Below are positions 13,389 to 21,500 of a stretch of DNA of 22,854 nt, piece after piece (positions within the stretch are counted from its first letter, which is position 1; every line of letters begins with the position of its first letter). The notes under the pieces were generated by a model. It was not told the DNA's origin, ran no database searches, and worked only from the letters and a program-made list of their open reading frames with translations. The stretch is taken from NCBI GenBank assembly GCA_035559315.1, contig DATMBJ010000256.1, positions 1-22,854 on the forward strand. The letters are read 5' to 3'. This DNA comes from DATLZM01 sp035559315 (GTDB lineage: Bacteria; Actinomycetota; UBA4738; HRBIN12). A program made the position numbers and the translations under genes.

Positions 13389-14396
13389 ATGACGGTGAGG
13401 GTTGGCATCAACGGGTTCGGCCGCATCGGCCGGAACTTCTTCCGGGCCGCGATCCAGCGGGGCGCGGACCTCGAGGTCGTGGCGGTGAACGACATCACCG
13501 ACGCCAGGACCCTGGCCCACCTGCTCAAGTACGACTCGGTCCTGGGGGTCCTGGACGCGGACATCAAGGCCACCGATGACGGCATCGCGGTGAACGGCCG
13601 GGCCTTCCGGGTCCTCGCCGAGCGCGACCCGGCGGCCCTCCCCTGGGGCGACCTCGGGGTGGACGTGGTGCTCGAGTCCACCGGGCTGTTCACGGACCGG
13701 GCCAAGGCCGAGCTGCACCTGGGGGCGGGGGCCCGGAAGGTCGTGATCAGCGCGCCGGCCAAGGGCGAGGACATCACGATCGTGCTGGGCGTGAACGAGG
13801 ACGCCTACGACCCGGCCGCCCACCACGTGATCTCGAACGCCTCGTGCACGACGAACTGCGTGGTGCCGATGGCCAAGGTCCTCCAGGACGCGTTCGGGAT
13901 CGAGCGGGGCTTCATGACCACGATCCACGCCTACACGAACGACCAGCGGATCCTGGACCTCCCCCACAAGGACCTCCGCCGGGCCCGGGCCGCGGCGATC
14001 AACATCATCCCCACCTCCACCGGCGCCGCGAAGGCCTCCTCGCTCGCGATCCCCGAGCTCAAGGGCCGACTGGACGGGGTCGCGATGCGGGTGCCGGTGC
14101 CCGACGGCTCGGTGACCGACCTCGTGTGCGTGCTCGCCCGCGAGGCCTCGGTGGAGGACGTGAACGAGGCGTTCCGCGAGGCCTCCCAGACCGAACGGCT
14201 CCGCGGGCGCCTGGTCTACACCGAGGACCCGATCGTCTCGACCGACGTCGTGGGGAACCCCGCGTCGTGCGTGTTCGACGCGCTCTCGACGATGGCCATC
14301 GGGAACCTGGTGAAGGTCATCGGCTGGTACGACAACGAGTGGGGGTACTCGAACCGGCTCGTCGAGCTGGTGGAGATGATCGCGGAGCGCCTGTGA
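13389..14396 (+). CDS. gap: Type I glyceraldehyde-3-phosphate dehydrogenase (NAD-dependent)
   Basis: Oxidises and phosphorylates glyceraldehyde 3-phosphate to 1,3-bisphosphoglycerate in glycolysis (reverse in gluconeogenesis). It is 335 residues, normal length. The Rossmann motif is INGFGRIGRNFFRAA (6-20). The catalytic cysteine is C153 in SNASCTTNC. The partner His lies in TTIHAYTNDQ. The substrate-binding NIIPTSTGAAK and the C-terminal WYDNEWGYSNR are intact. VNDITD after the second strand and LDLPHKD in the loop near 190 (Leu-Pro rather than Ala/Thr-Ser) indicate NAD rather than NADP preference. ATG start with a strong Shine-Dalgarno. It is the first gene of a three-gene operon and overlaps pgk by 4 nt. 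Confidence 0.98.
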   Translation: MTVRVGINGFGRIGRNFFRAAIQRGADLEVVAVNDITDARTLAHLLKYDSVLGVLDADIKATDDGIAVNGRAFRVLAERDPAALPWGDLGVDVVLESTGLFTDRAKAELHLGAGARKVVISAPAKGEDITIVLGVNEDAYDPAAHHVISNASCTTNCVVPMAKVLQDAFGIERGFMTTIHAYTNDQRILDLPHKDLRRARAAAINIIPTSTGAAKASSLAIPELKGRLDGVAMRVPVPDGSVTDLVCVLAREASVEDVNEAFREASQTERLRGRLVYTEDPIVSTDVVGNPASCVFDALSTMAIGNLVKVIGWYDNEWGYSNRLVELVEMIAERL

Positions 14397-15589
14397 AGCT
14401 CCGGACCCTCGACGACCTCGGCGACGTCGCCGGCCTCCGCGTCTTCGTCCGGGCCGACCTCAACGTCCCGATCGAGGGGGGCGCGGTGGCCGACGACGCG
14501 CGGATCCGGGCCACGGTCCCCACGCTCGTCGAGCTGCTCGAGCGGGGCGCGGGGCTCGTGGTCGCCTCGCACCTGGGCCGGCCCAAGGGGCAGGTCCGGG
14601 AGGAGCTGCGCCTCGCGCCGGTGGCGCGCCGCCTGGCCGAGCTCCTGGGTCGGGAGGTGCGGGCCCTCGACCTCGTGACCGGAGAGCCGGTCCGGGCGGC
14701 CTGCGCGGCCCTCGCGCCGGGGGAGGTCCTGATGCTCGAGAACCTCCGGTTCGACCCCCGGGAGGAGGCGAACGATCCCGGCTTCGCCGAGGAGCTGGCC
14801 GCGCTGGCCGACGCCTACGTGGACGACGCGTTCGGCGCGGCCCACCGCGCCCACGCGTCGGTGGAGGCGCTCCCCCGGGCGATGCTGGCCCGGGGCCGCC
14901 CGGCGGTGGCGGGCCGCCTCCTCCAGCGGGAGGTCGAGGTCCTGGGGCGCCTGCGGGAGGATCCCGAGCGCCCCTACGTCGCGGTCCTCGGGGGCGCGAA
15001 GGTCTCGGACAAGCTCGGCACGATCGCGGCCCTGGTGGAGCGGGTGGACGCGCTCCTCCTGGGCGGCGCGATGGCCTTCACGTTCCTCGCGGCCGAGGGC
15101 GCAGAGGTCGGCCGGACCCTGGTGGAGCCCGAGCGGTTCGACGAGGTCCGGGGGGCGCGTCGGCTGGCCAGCGAGCGGGGCGTGCTCCTCGAGCTCCCGG
15201 TCGACGCCGTGGCGGCCCCCGAGGCCTCCGCCGACGCGAAGTGGCGCACGGTGCCGGCCCGGGAGATCCCCCGCGACCACATGGCCCTCGACATCGGGCC
15301 CCGGACCGTGGAGGAGTTCGCCCGGATCGTGGCCGACGCCCGCACCGTGCTCTGGAACGGCCCGATGGGGGTCTTCGAGCTGGAGCCGTTCTCGGCCGGG
15401 ACCCGCGGTGTGGCCACCGCCATCGCGGGGTGCCGGGCCTTCAAGGTCGCGGGCGGGGGCGACACGCTCGCGGCGATCGCCCGGGCCGGGCTCTCGGACT
15501 CGTTCGACCACCTCTCGACCGGCGGGGGGGCCTCCCTCGAGTTCCTCGAGGGCAGGGAGCTCCCCGGGATCGCGGTGCTGGAGGCCTAG
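14393..15589 (+). CDS. pgk: Phosphoglycerate kinase
   Basis: Transfers phosphate from 1,3-bisphosphoglycerate to ADP, the first ATP-yielding step of lower glycolysis. It is 398 residues, the usual bacterial length. The N-terminal domain has VFVRADLNVPI (substrate-binding R and D), ASHLGRPKG (about 60-68) and LENLRFDPREEAND. The hinge region YVDDAFGAAHRAHAS, the nucleotide domain AVLGGAKVSDK, LWNGPMGVFE and the C-terminal VAGGGDTLAAI, LSTGGGASLEFLEG complete the fold. The start is a GTG overlapping the gap stop (GTGA), with GGAG upstream, which implies translational coupling. Confidence 0.98.
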   Translation: MKLRTLDDLGDVAGLRVFVRADLNVPIEGGAVADDARIRATVPTLVELLERGAGLVVASHLGRPKGQVREELRLAPVARRLAELLGREVRALDLVTGEPVRAACAALAPGEVLMLENLRFDPREEANDPGFAEELAALADAYVDDAFGAAHRAHASVEALPRAMLARGRPAVAGRLLQREVEVLGRLREDPERPYVAVLGGAKVSDKLGTIAALVERVDALLLGGAMAFTFLAAEGAEVGRTLVEPERFDEVRGARRLASERGVLLELPVDAVAAPEASADAKWRTVPAREIPRDHMALDIGPRTVEEFARIVADARTVLWNGPMGVFELEPFSAGTRGVATAIAGCRAFKVAGGGDTLAAIARAGLSDSFDHLSTGGGASLEFLEGRELPGIAVLEA

Positions 15590-15590
15590 G

Positions 15591-16358
15591 GTGGCCAGGC
15601 GGCCGATCATCGCCGCGAACTGGAAGATGCATAAGACCCACCTGGAGGCGATCCGCGACGTCCAGAAGCTCTCCTACCTGCTGGACCGCGGCGACGCCGA
15701 CCGGGTCGAGGTCGTGATCTGCCCCCCCTTTACCGCGCTCCGGGCGGTCCAGACCCTGATCGAGAGCGACCGGCTGCCGTTCGGGCTGGGGGCCCAGAAC
15801 GTCCACCCCGAGCCCCAGGGCGCCTTCACCGGGGAGATCTCCGCCCCGATGCTCCAGGCGCTCCGGGTCTCCTACGTGATCGTCGGGCACTCCGAGCGCC
15901 GCCAGCACTTCGGGGAGGACGACGCGTTCGTGGCCCGGAAGGTGCGGGCGGTCCTGGCCCACGGCATGGCCCCGATCCTCTGCGTGGGGGAGACGCTCGA
16001 GGAGCGGGACGCGGGCCGCACCGAGGAGAAGGTGCGGGGGCAGGTGGAGGCCGCGCTCCGCGGCCTGGCCGCCGAGGAGGTGGCCCGGATCGTGGTGGCC
16101 TACGAGCCGATCTGGGCCATCGGCACCGGCCGGAACGCTGAACCGGCCGACGCCGGGGAGGTGATCGGGATGATCCGGGCCACGATCGCGGCGCTGGCCT
16201 CCCCGGAGGTCGCCGGGGCGGTGCGCATCCAGTACGGGGGCAGCGTGAAGGCCGGCAACATCCGGGACTTCATGGCCCACCCCGAGATCGACGGGGCCCT
16301 GGTCGGCGGGGCGAGCTTGGATCCAGAGGAGTTCGCGCTGATCGTGAGGTATCGGTGA
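15591..16358 (+). CDS. tpiA: Triosephosphate isomerase
   Basis: Interconverts dihydroxyacetone phosphate and glyceraldehyde 3-phosphate. A 255-residue TIM barrel. The catalytic residues are present: N10 and K12 in AANWKMHK, H100 in IVGHSERR and E172 in AYEPIWAIGTG. The phosphate-binding loop IQYGGSVKAGNI and GALVGGASL are also intact. GTG start one base after the pgk stop, with GGAGG (15580-15584) at 6-nt spacing. It is the last gene of the gap operon. In most actinobacteria secG follows directly; here a peptide importer operon comes first. Confidence 0.98.
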   Translation: MARRPIIAANWKMHKTHLEAIRDVQKLSYLLDRGDADRVEVVICPPFTALRAVQTLIESDRLPFGLGAQNVHPEPQGAFTGEISAPMLQALRVSYVIVGHSERRQHFGEDDAFVARKVRAVLAHGMAPILCVGETLEERDAGRTEEKVRGQVEAALRGLAAEEVARIVVAYEPIWAIGTGRNAEPADAGEVIGMIRATIAALASPEVAGAVRIQYGGSVKAGNIRDFMAHPEIDGALVGGASLDPEEFALIVRYR

Positions 16359-16419
16359 GGGCGCGCGAGGCGGCCCGCCCGGCGTCCGCGGCCACGTGGT
16401 CCGCGGTCCCGCGCGGGCG

Positions 16420-16425
16420 TAAGAT
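16420..16425 (+). promoter_or_regulatory. Candidate -10 box of the importer operon
   Basis: TAAGAT in the 100-nt gap after tpiA, 33 nt before the ATG at 16459. The leader is purine-rich (GGAGGAGAGGGAGAGG) and ends in the repeat GGTCGGTC. No clear -35. Nothing else is visible in the gap. Confidence 0.45.
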
Positions 16426-16458
16426 GCGCGCCGGAGGAGAGGGAGAGGTCGGTCGGTC

Positions 16459-17448
16459 ATGGCCCAGGTCAGCACCGAGCCCGCCCTGACGGGGGCCCCC
16501 GCTCCGGCGGGCGGCGAGCCGTCCGTATCGATCGTCGGGCGCAGCCCCTGGCAGATCTTCTGGCGGCGGTTCCGCCGGGACCGGTTCGCCCTGGCCGGCA
16601 TCGTGGTCGTCCTCCTGATGGTGGCCCTGGCCCTCCTGGCCCCGGTGATCGCGAGCGAGGTCGTCCACCACGGGCCGAACGACGTGGATCAGCGGGCCAC
16701 GCTGGACGAGTACGGGCTCCCCAAGGGCCCCAACGCCCAGTACTGGTTCGGGGCCGACGACGCCGGCCGGGACCTCTTCGTCCGGGTCCTGTACGGGGCC
16801 CGCACGTCGCTGTTCGTGGCGGTGTTCGCCACCGGGATCGCGGTCACGATCGGCGTGGTGCTGGGCCTGACCGCCGGGTTCTACCGGGGGAGGATCGACA
16901 CCGTGATCTCCCGGGCCATCGACGTCGTGCTGTCGCTCCCGGTCCTCCTGCTCGCCCTGGGGCTCGCGGCGGCCTGCGGCACCGGGCCCGGGTGCCTGGG
17001 GGGCCTGGTGAAGCCCGGCCTGCTCCTCGTCTCCTACATCATCGGGCTGTTCAGCTGGCCGTACATCGCCCGGATCGTCCGGGGCCAGGTGCTCTCGCTC
17101 CGCGAGAAGGAGTTCGTGGAGGCGGCTCGGGCGATGGGCGCGAGCGACCTCCGGATCATGTGGAAGGAGGTCCTCCCCAACGTGCTCGCCCCGATCATCG
17201 TCTACACCACCCTGATCATCCCGAACAACGTGCTGTTCGAGGCGGCGCTGTCGTTCCTCGGGGTGGGCGTGCCGCTCACCACGCCCTCCTGGGGCCGGAT
17301 GCTCTCGGAGGCCGCCAAGACCTTCACGTACGCGCCGTGGATGATGCTGTTCCCCGGGCTGTTCCTGTTCCTCACCACGCTGGCCTTCAACCTGGTGGGG
17401 GACGGGCTCCGGGACGCCTTCGATCCCCGGACCGCGGTTGCCCCGTAG
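16459..17448 (+). CDS. oppC: Oligopeptide-type ABC transporter permease, OppC/DppC family
   Basis: An inner-membrane channel subunit of a peptide/nickel-type importer, pairing with the OppB-like subunit encoded at 19516. It is 329 residues. A cytoplasmic N-terminal tail with an OppC-N type stretch (SPWQIFWRRFRRDRFALAG) precedes the first helix (about 42-65). The periplasmic loop has the family motif FGADDAGRDLFVRVLYGAR. Further membrane segments are near 117-142, 153-173, 186-205, 242-262 and 295-315. The EAA loop that docks to the ATPases is EAARAMGASDLRIMWKEVLP (221-240). C-terminal DGLRDAFDPR is a family hallmark. It is unusual that this subunit comes first and is separated from OppB by the binding protein. 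ATG with GGGAGAGG at 10-nt spacing. Confidence 0.94.
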   Translation: MAQVSTEPALTGAPAPAGGEPSVSIVGRSPWQIFWRRFRRDRFALAGIVVVLLMVALALLAPVIASEVVHHGPNDVDQRATLDEYGLPKGPNAQYWFGADDAGRDLFVRVLYGARTSLFVAVFATGIAVTIGVVLGLTAGFYRGRIDTVISRAIDVVLSLPVLLLALGLAAACGTGPGCLGGLVKPGLLLVSYIIGLFSWPYIARIVRGQVLSLREKEFVEAARAMGASDLRIMWKEVLPNVLAPIIVYTTLIIPNNVLFEAALSFLGVGVPLTTPSWGRMLSEAAKTFTYAPWMMLFPGLFLFLTTLAFNLVGDGLRDAFDPRTAVAP

Positions 17449-17559
17449 AACCATCATGGGACGGCGCTCCTTGCGAAAGGGGGGATGAACGGCCCTGACG
17501 ATGTGCAGATGGGAAGCACGGGAAGCGGAGTGGTTCCACGCGTTGAGAGGGGGGTGTCG

Positions 17560-19431
17560 GTGACGCGATATCTGAAGCTCCTGGCGTTCGCCGCGGTCCT
17601 CGCCGTCGCGGCCACGGCCTGCGCGGGCGGGGGACCGGCGGAGCAGCCCACGAGCCCGCCGCCCGAGGAGATCCCGCGCGGCGGCACGTTCCGGGGGGCG
17701 CTGCTCGGCGACGTGAGCGCCGCCTTCGACCCGCAGAAGGAGTACTACTCGGTCACCTGGGAGTTCTACCGCTGCTGCCTGCTGCGGACGCTCCTCACGT
17801 ACAACGGCAAGCCGGCGGACCAGGACGGGAACGTCCCCCAGCCTGACCTCGCCACGGCGATGCCCGAGGTCTCGTCCGACGGGCTCACCTGGACCTTCAC
17901 GCTGAAGAGCGGCATCCACTACGCGCCGCCGCTCGAGGACGTGGAGGTCACCGCGCAGGACATCGTCCGGGCCCTGGAACGGGAGGCGTGCGAGGAGTGC
18001 GCGCTGAACGGCTACTCCTTCTACTACTCCGTGATCGAGGGCTTCGACGAGTTCAGCGAGGGGAAGGCCGACTCGATCTCCGGGGTCTCGACCCCCGACG
18101 ACCACACGCTGGTGGTGAAGACCAGCGAGCCGGCGGGGTGGCTGCCGTACCTGTTCTCGATGCCGGCCACCGCGCCGATCCCGCCGAACCCGGACGACCC
18201 GGACGCCCGGCTGGGCGTGGCCGAGGGGCATGACCGGGACTACGGCCGGTTCCTGGTGGCCTCCGGCCCCTACATGTTCGAGGGCTCGGAGAACCTGGAC
18301 TTCTCGGTTCCCCCGAAGGACCAGACCCCGGTCTCGGGCTACGAGCCCGGCCAGCACATCATCCTGGTCCGCAACCCGTCCTACGACCCCGCGACCGACG
18401 GGGCGCGGGGCCCGGCGTACGTGGACCGGATGGAGATCTCGATCGGCGGGGACAACAACGACCTGTACAACAAGGTGCAGGCGGGCGAGCTGGACATGGT
18501 GCTCGACGGCATCGTGCCGCCGAACCTGCTCCGGCAGTACAAGACCGACCCCAACCTCCAGCAGTACCTCCACATCAACCCGACGGACGGGGTCCGGTAC
18601 CTCGCCTTCAACCTCGCCGTGCCGCCCTTCGACGACGTCCACGTCCGCAAGGCGGTGAACCTGGCGATCGACAAGGACGGGATGCGGCGGCTCCGGGGCG
18701 GGCCCGACGCGGGCGTGATCGCGGGCCACATCGTCCCCGACGGGCTGCTCAACAACCTCCTCCTCGGCTACGACCCGTACGAGACGCCCAACAGCCAGGG
18801 CGACATCAACGCCGCGATGGAGGAGATGAAGCAGTCGAAGTACGACTCCGACGGCGACGGCGTCTGCGACGACCCGGTGTGCGAGAACATCCTGGCGATC
18901 ACCGACGAGGCCGACCCCTACCCGGGCCAGGCCGCGCTGATCCAGGACAACATCGAGCCGCTGGGCCTGACGCTCGACGTGAAGTCCTTCGAGCGGACCA
19001 CCATGTACAACAAGTGCAACGACCCGTCGGTGCACATGGCGATCTGCCTGGCGCCCGGGTGGCTCAAGGACTTCAGCGACGCGTACACGTTCATGCCGCC
19101 GCTCTTCGGCTCGGAGTCGCTGTTCCCGAGCTGCTGCAACTACTCGCTGGTCGGCGCGAGCCCGGAGTACCTGAAGAAGTACGACTACACGGTCACCGAG
19201 GTGCCGAGCGTCGACGAGGAGCTCGCGGCGTGCGCGCCGAAGACCGGGGACGAGCGGGTCCAGTGCTACGCGGACCTCGACCGGCTCCTGATGGAAGAGG
19301 TCGTGCCCTGGGTCCCGTACATCTTCGACAACAACATCGACCTCACGTCGACGAGGGTGGTGAACTACTCGTACGCGATCGCCGACGGGCTGGCGGCGCT
19401 CGAGTGGATCGCCGTCTCCGAGGAGGCGTAG
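17560..19431 (+). CDS. Solute-binding lipoprotein, SBP_bac_5 family (OppA-like)
   Basis: The extracellular receptor of the importer. It captures a peptide or similar ligand and delivers it to the OppB/C channel. It is 623 residues. A lipoprotein signal (MTRYLKLLAFAAVLAVAATAC, lipid Cys at 21) is followed by a Pro/Ser linker. The family-5 fold shows RGGTFRGALLGD, the SSDGLTWTFTLKSGIHY motif, FNLAVPPFDDVHVRKAVNLAIDK and a C-terminal YADLDRLLMEEVVPWVPY. Twelve cysteines besides the lipidated one are unusual for this family and suggest disulfides. YDSDGDGVCDDPVC (428-441) resembles a calcium-binding DxDxDG loop. The GTG at 17560 was chosen: AGAGGGGG lies 6 nt upstream and it places the signal at the N-terminus. 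The ATG at 17485 and GTG at 17554 are in frame but would add residues before the signal. The 111-nt gap before it holds no clear promoter. The true ligand is unknown. Confidence 0.93.
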   Translation: MTRYLKLLAFAAVLAVAATACAGGGPAEQPTSPPPEEIPRGGTFRGALLGDVSAAFDPQKEYYSVTWEFYRCCLLRTLLTYNGKPADQDGNVPQPDLATAMPEVSSDGLTWTFTLKSGIHYAPPLEDVEVTAQDIVRALEREACEECALNGYSFYYSVIEGFDEFSEGKADSISGVSTPDDHTLVVKTSEPAGWLPYLFSMPATAPIPPNPDDPDARLGVAEGHDRDYGRFLVASGPYMFEGSENLDFSVPPKDQTPVSGYEPGQHIILVRNPSYDPATDGARGPAYVDRMEISIGGDNNDLYNKVQAGELDMVLDGIVPPNLLRQYKTDPNLQQYLHINPTDGVRYLAFNLAVPPFDDVHVRKAVNLAIDKDGMRRLRGGPDAGVIAGHIVPDGLLNNLLLGYDPYETPNSQGDINAAMEEMKQSKYDSDGDGVCDDPVCENILAITDEADPYPGQAALIQDNIEPLGLTLDVKSFERTTMYNKCNDPSVHMAICLAPGWLKDFSDAYTFMPPLFGSESLFPSCCNYSLVGASPEYLKKYDYTVTEVPSVDEELAACAPKTGDERVQCYADLDRLLMEEVVPWVPYIFDNNIDLTSTRVVNYSYAIADGLAALEWIAVSEEA

Positions 19432-19446
19432 CGAGGTCGCATCTCC

Positions 19447-19479
19447 GAGAGGGGGCCGGCCGAGGGCCGGCCCCCTCTC
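19447..19479 (+). terminator. Perfect 15-bp hairpin between binding protein and permease B
   Basis: The left arm GAGAGGGGGCCGGCC (19447-19461) and its exact reverse complement (19465-19479) flank a GAG loop, starting 15 nt after the binding-protein stop. It is the strongest inverted repeat I noticed in the window. With no U tract it may be a GC-type terminator, or a stem that protects the 3' end of the abundant binding-protein mRNA and reduces read-through to the permease and ATPase genes. Confidence 0.7.
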
Positions 19480-19496
19480 ACGCCCCGATCCTGGTG

Positions 19497-19502
19497 TAAG
19501 GT
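19497..19502 (+). promoter_or_regulatory. Candidate -10 box in front of the permease B gene
   Basis: TAAGGT, 13 nt before the ATG at 19516 and just after the strong hairpin. It could restart transcription for the permease B, ATPase D and ATPase F genes. The leader would be very short, and only a weak GGTGG precedes the ATG. Confidence 0.35.
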
Positions 19503-19515
19503 TCCGGGTGGACCC

Positions 19516-20487
19516 ATGGGCAGGTACCTGATCCGCCGCTCGCTGTTCCTGATCCTCGTCCTCTTCATCGTCTCCGCCCTCACCTTCCTGATCTTCATCA
19601 AGCTCCCGCCCGGGGACCCCGCGCGCCGCGCGATCGGACGGGCCACGACCGCCGAGGAGATCGAGGACGCGCGACGGGCCCTCGGCCTGGACAAGCCCTG
19701 GTACGTCCAGTACGGGCGCTTCGCGAAGGGCCTGGTCCCGTGGCCGGGCTGGTTCCTGAACGAGCAGTACTACTACTCGTGGCAGAACTTCGTGCCGGTC
19801 AAGGAGGAGATCTTCAAGCGGCTCCCGGTCTCCGCGACGCTCGCGGTGGGGGCCGCCGTGATCTGGCTCCTGATCGGGATCCCGACCGGGATCGCCTCGG
19901 CGATCAAGCGGGGGTCGGTGCTGGACCGGGCCACGATGCTGTTCGCGCTGTTCGGGGTCTCGGCGCCGGTGTTCTGGCTCGCCCAGCTCTTCCTGTTCGT
20001 GTTCTGGTTCAAGCTCCAGATCTTCCCGGGCAGCGGGATCCCGGCCCAGGAGAACCTGGTCGAGGCCGTGCTGCACGGGCGGTTCCTGATGCCCTGGATG
20101 GTCCTGGCCCTCTCGTTCGCCGCCTTCTACGCCCGGATGACCCGGGGGAACCTGATCGAGACGATGTCCGAGGACTACATCCGCACCGCCCGGGCCAAGG
20201 GCCTGTCCGAACGCCGCGTGATCTTCAAGCACGGGCTGCGGGCCGCCCTCACGCCGGTGGTGACGATGTTCGGGCTGGACCTCGGGATCCTCCTGGGCGG
20301 GGCGTTCATCACCGAGACCGTGTTCAACCTGCCGGGGATCGGGCAGTACGCGCTCCACTCGATCAGCATCAACGACTTCCCGGCGGTCATGGGCGTGACG
20401 ATCTTCGGGGCGTTCTTCATCGCGGTCTCGAACCTCGTGGTCGACATCCTGTACGCGTTCCTCGATCCCCGGGTGAGGTACACGTAG
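19516..20487 (+). CDS. oppB: Oligopeptide-type ABC transporter permease, OppB/DppB family
   Basis: The second membrane channel subunit of the importer, 323 residues. The N-terminus MGRYLIRRSLFLILVLFIVSALTF is typical of OppB, followed by the FxxxxLPPGDPA and ALGLDKPWYVQYGRF motifs of the family. Membrane segments lie at about 9-29, 108-128, 138-165, 190-206, 245-265 and 293-316. The EAA-type loop is RTARAKGLSERRVIFKHGLRAAL (223-245; Arg replaces the usual EA start, as in many OppB proteins). The C-terminal FLDPRVRYT is a family hallmark. Its stop overlaps the GTG of the next gene by one base, so it is coupled to the ATPases. Confidence 0.95.
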   Translation: MGRYLIRRSLFLILVLFIVSALTFLIFIKLPPGDPARRAIGRATTAEEIEDARRALGLDKPWYVQYGRFAKGLVPWPGWFLNEQYYYSWQNFVPVKEEIFKRLPVSATLAVGAAVIWLLIGIPTGIASAIKRGSVLDRATMLFALFGVSAPVFWLAQLFLFVFWFKLQIFPGSGIPAQENLVEAVLHGRFLMPWMVLALSFAAFYARMTRGNLIETMSEDYIRTARAKGLSERRVIFKHGLRAALTPVVTMFGLDLGILLGGAFITETVFNLPGIGQYALHSISINDFPAVMGVTIFGAFFIAVSNLVVDILYAFLDPRVRYT

Positions 20488-21500
20488 TGGCCGAGCCGCT
20501 CCTCGAGGTCCGGGACCTCAAGGTCCACTTCCCGACCGAGGACGGCCTGGTGCGGGCGGTCGACGGCGTCTCGTTCAGCGTGATGCCCGGGGAGACCCTC
20601 GGGGTGGTGGGGGAGTCGGGCTCGGGCAAGAGCGTCACGTTCCTCACGATCATGGGGCTGATCACGCGCAAGCAGGCGATCATCGAGGGGCAGGCACTGT
20701 TCCAGGGCCAGGACCTCCTCGCGCTGCCTCCCGAGGAGATGCGCCACATCCGGGGGGCCCGGATCTCGATGATCTTCCAGGACCCGATGACCTCGCTCCA
20801 CCCCTACTACAAGGTCGGCTACCAGATCGCCGAGGCCATCCTCGCCCACCAGGACGTGCCGAAGCGCGAGGCCTACCGGCAGGCGGTGGAGATGCTCCGG
20901 CGGGTCGGGATCCCCCGGCCCGAGGAGCGGGCCGACCAGTACCCCCACGAGTTCTCGGGCGGGATGCGGCAGCGGGCGATGATCGCGATGGCCCTGGCGC
21001 TCAACCCCGACCTCCTGATCGCCGACGAGCCCACGACCGCCCTCGACGTGACCGTGCAGGCGCAGATCCTGGACCTGATCGACCGCCTCAAGCAGGAGTT
21101 CAACGCCTCGGTCGTGCTGATCACCCACGACCTCGGCGTGGTCGCCGAGCACTGCGACGACATCCAGGTGATGTACGCGGGCCGGATCATGGAGATCGGG
21201 ACCCGGCGGGACATCTACTACGACGCCCACCACCCCTACACCTGGGGGCTCCTCCGCTCGCTCCCGAGGCTCGACGAGGAGAGCCGCGGGCGCCTCCAGC
21301 CGATCCAGGGGCTCCCGCCCTCGCTGATCCTCGTGCCGCCGGGCTGTCCGTTCCACCCGCGGTGCCCGTACGCCTTCGACCGGTGCCGGACCGAGGTGCC
21401 CGCGCTGCTCCCCGAGGACGGCCAGCACGCCTCGGCCTGCCACCTGTCCCTCGCCGACAAGGAGCGGATCTTCCGGGAGGAGGTGCTGGTCCGCAGGTGA
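20487..21500 (+). CDS. oppD: Oligopeptide-type ABC transporter ATP-binding protein, OppD/DppD family
   Basis: One of two ATPases that power the importer from the cytoplasm, 337 residues. Motifs are Walker A GESGSGKS (42-49), Q-loop MIFQDPMTSLHP (95-106), signature FSGGMRQR (156-163), Walker B LLIADEP (176-182), D-loop TALD and H214 (THD). The C-terminal oligopeptide-transport extension has four cysteines (C287, C293, C300, C318) in GCPFHPRCPYAFDRC...ACH, the pattern that holds an Fe-S cluster in a studied DppD. The GTG at 20487 shares its first base with the oppB stop (TAGTG), with GGTGAGG about 8 nt upstream. It overlaps the next ATPase gene by 4 nt. Confidence 0.95.
   Translation: MAEPLLEVRDLKVHFPTEDGLVRAVDGVSFSVMPGETLGVVGESGSGKSVTFLTIMGLITRKQAIIEGQALFQGQDLLALPPEEMRHIRGARISMIFQDPMTSLHPYYKVGYQIAEAILAHQDVPKREAYRQAVEMLRRVGIPRPEERADQYPHEFSGGMRQRAMIAMALALNPDLLIADEPTTALDVTVQAQILDLIDRLKQEFNASVVLITHDLGVVAEHCDDIQVMYAGRIMEIGTRRDIYYDAHHPYTWGLLRSLPRLDEESRGRLQPIQGLPPSLILVPPGCPFHPRCPYAFDRCRTEVPALLPEDGQHASACHLSLADKERIFREEVLVRR

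Noticed and set aside
17471..17502. Possible promoter TTGCGA ... GACGAT before the binding protein
   Set aside because: The 20-nt spacer is too long and the -10 lacks the leading T; not convincing.
17485..17559. Longer N-terminus for the binding protein from ATG 17485
   Set aside because: It places 25 polar residues before the lipoprotein signal, although AAAGGGGGG precedes the ATG; GTG 17560 has better Shine-Dalgarno spacing and a proper signal peptide.
16270..20358. A 1362-codon open frame on the minus strand across tpiA, oppC, the binding protein and oppB
   Set aside because: Its product is a biased mix of Arg, His, Asp, Val and Pro with no recognisable domain, while five well-conserved families are encoded on the opposite strand; it is a GC-driven shadow frame.
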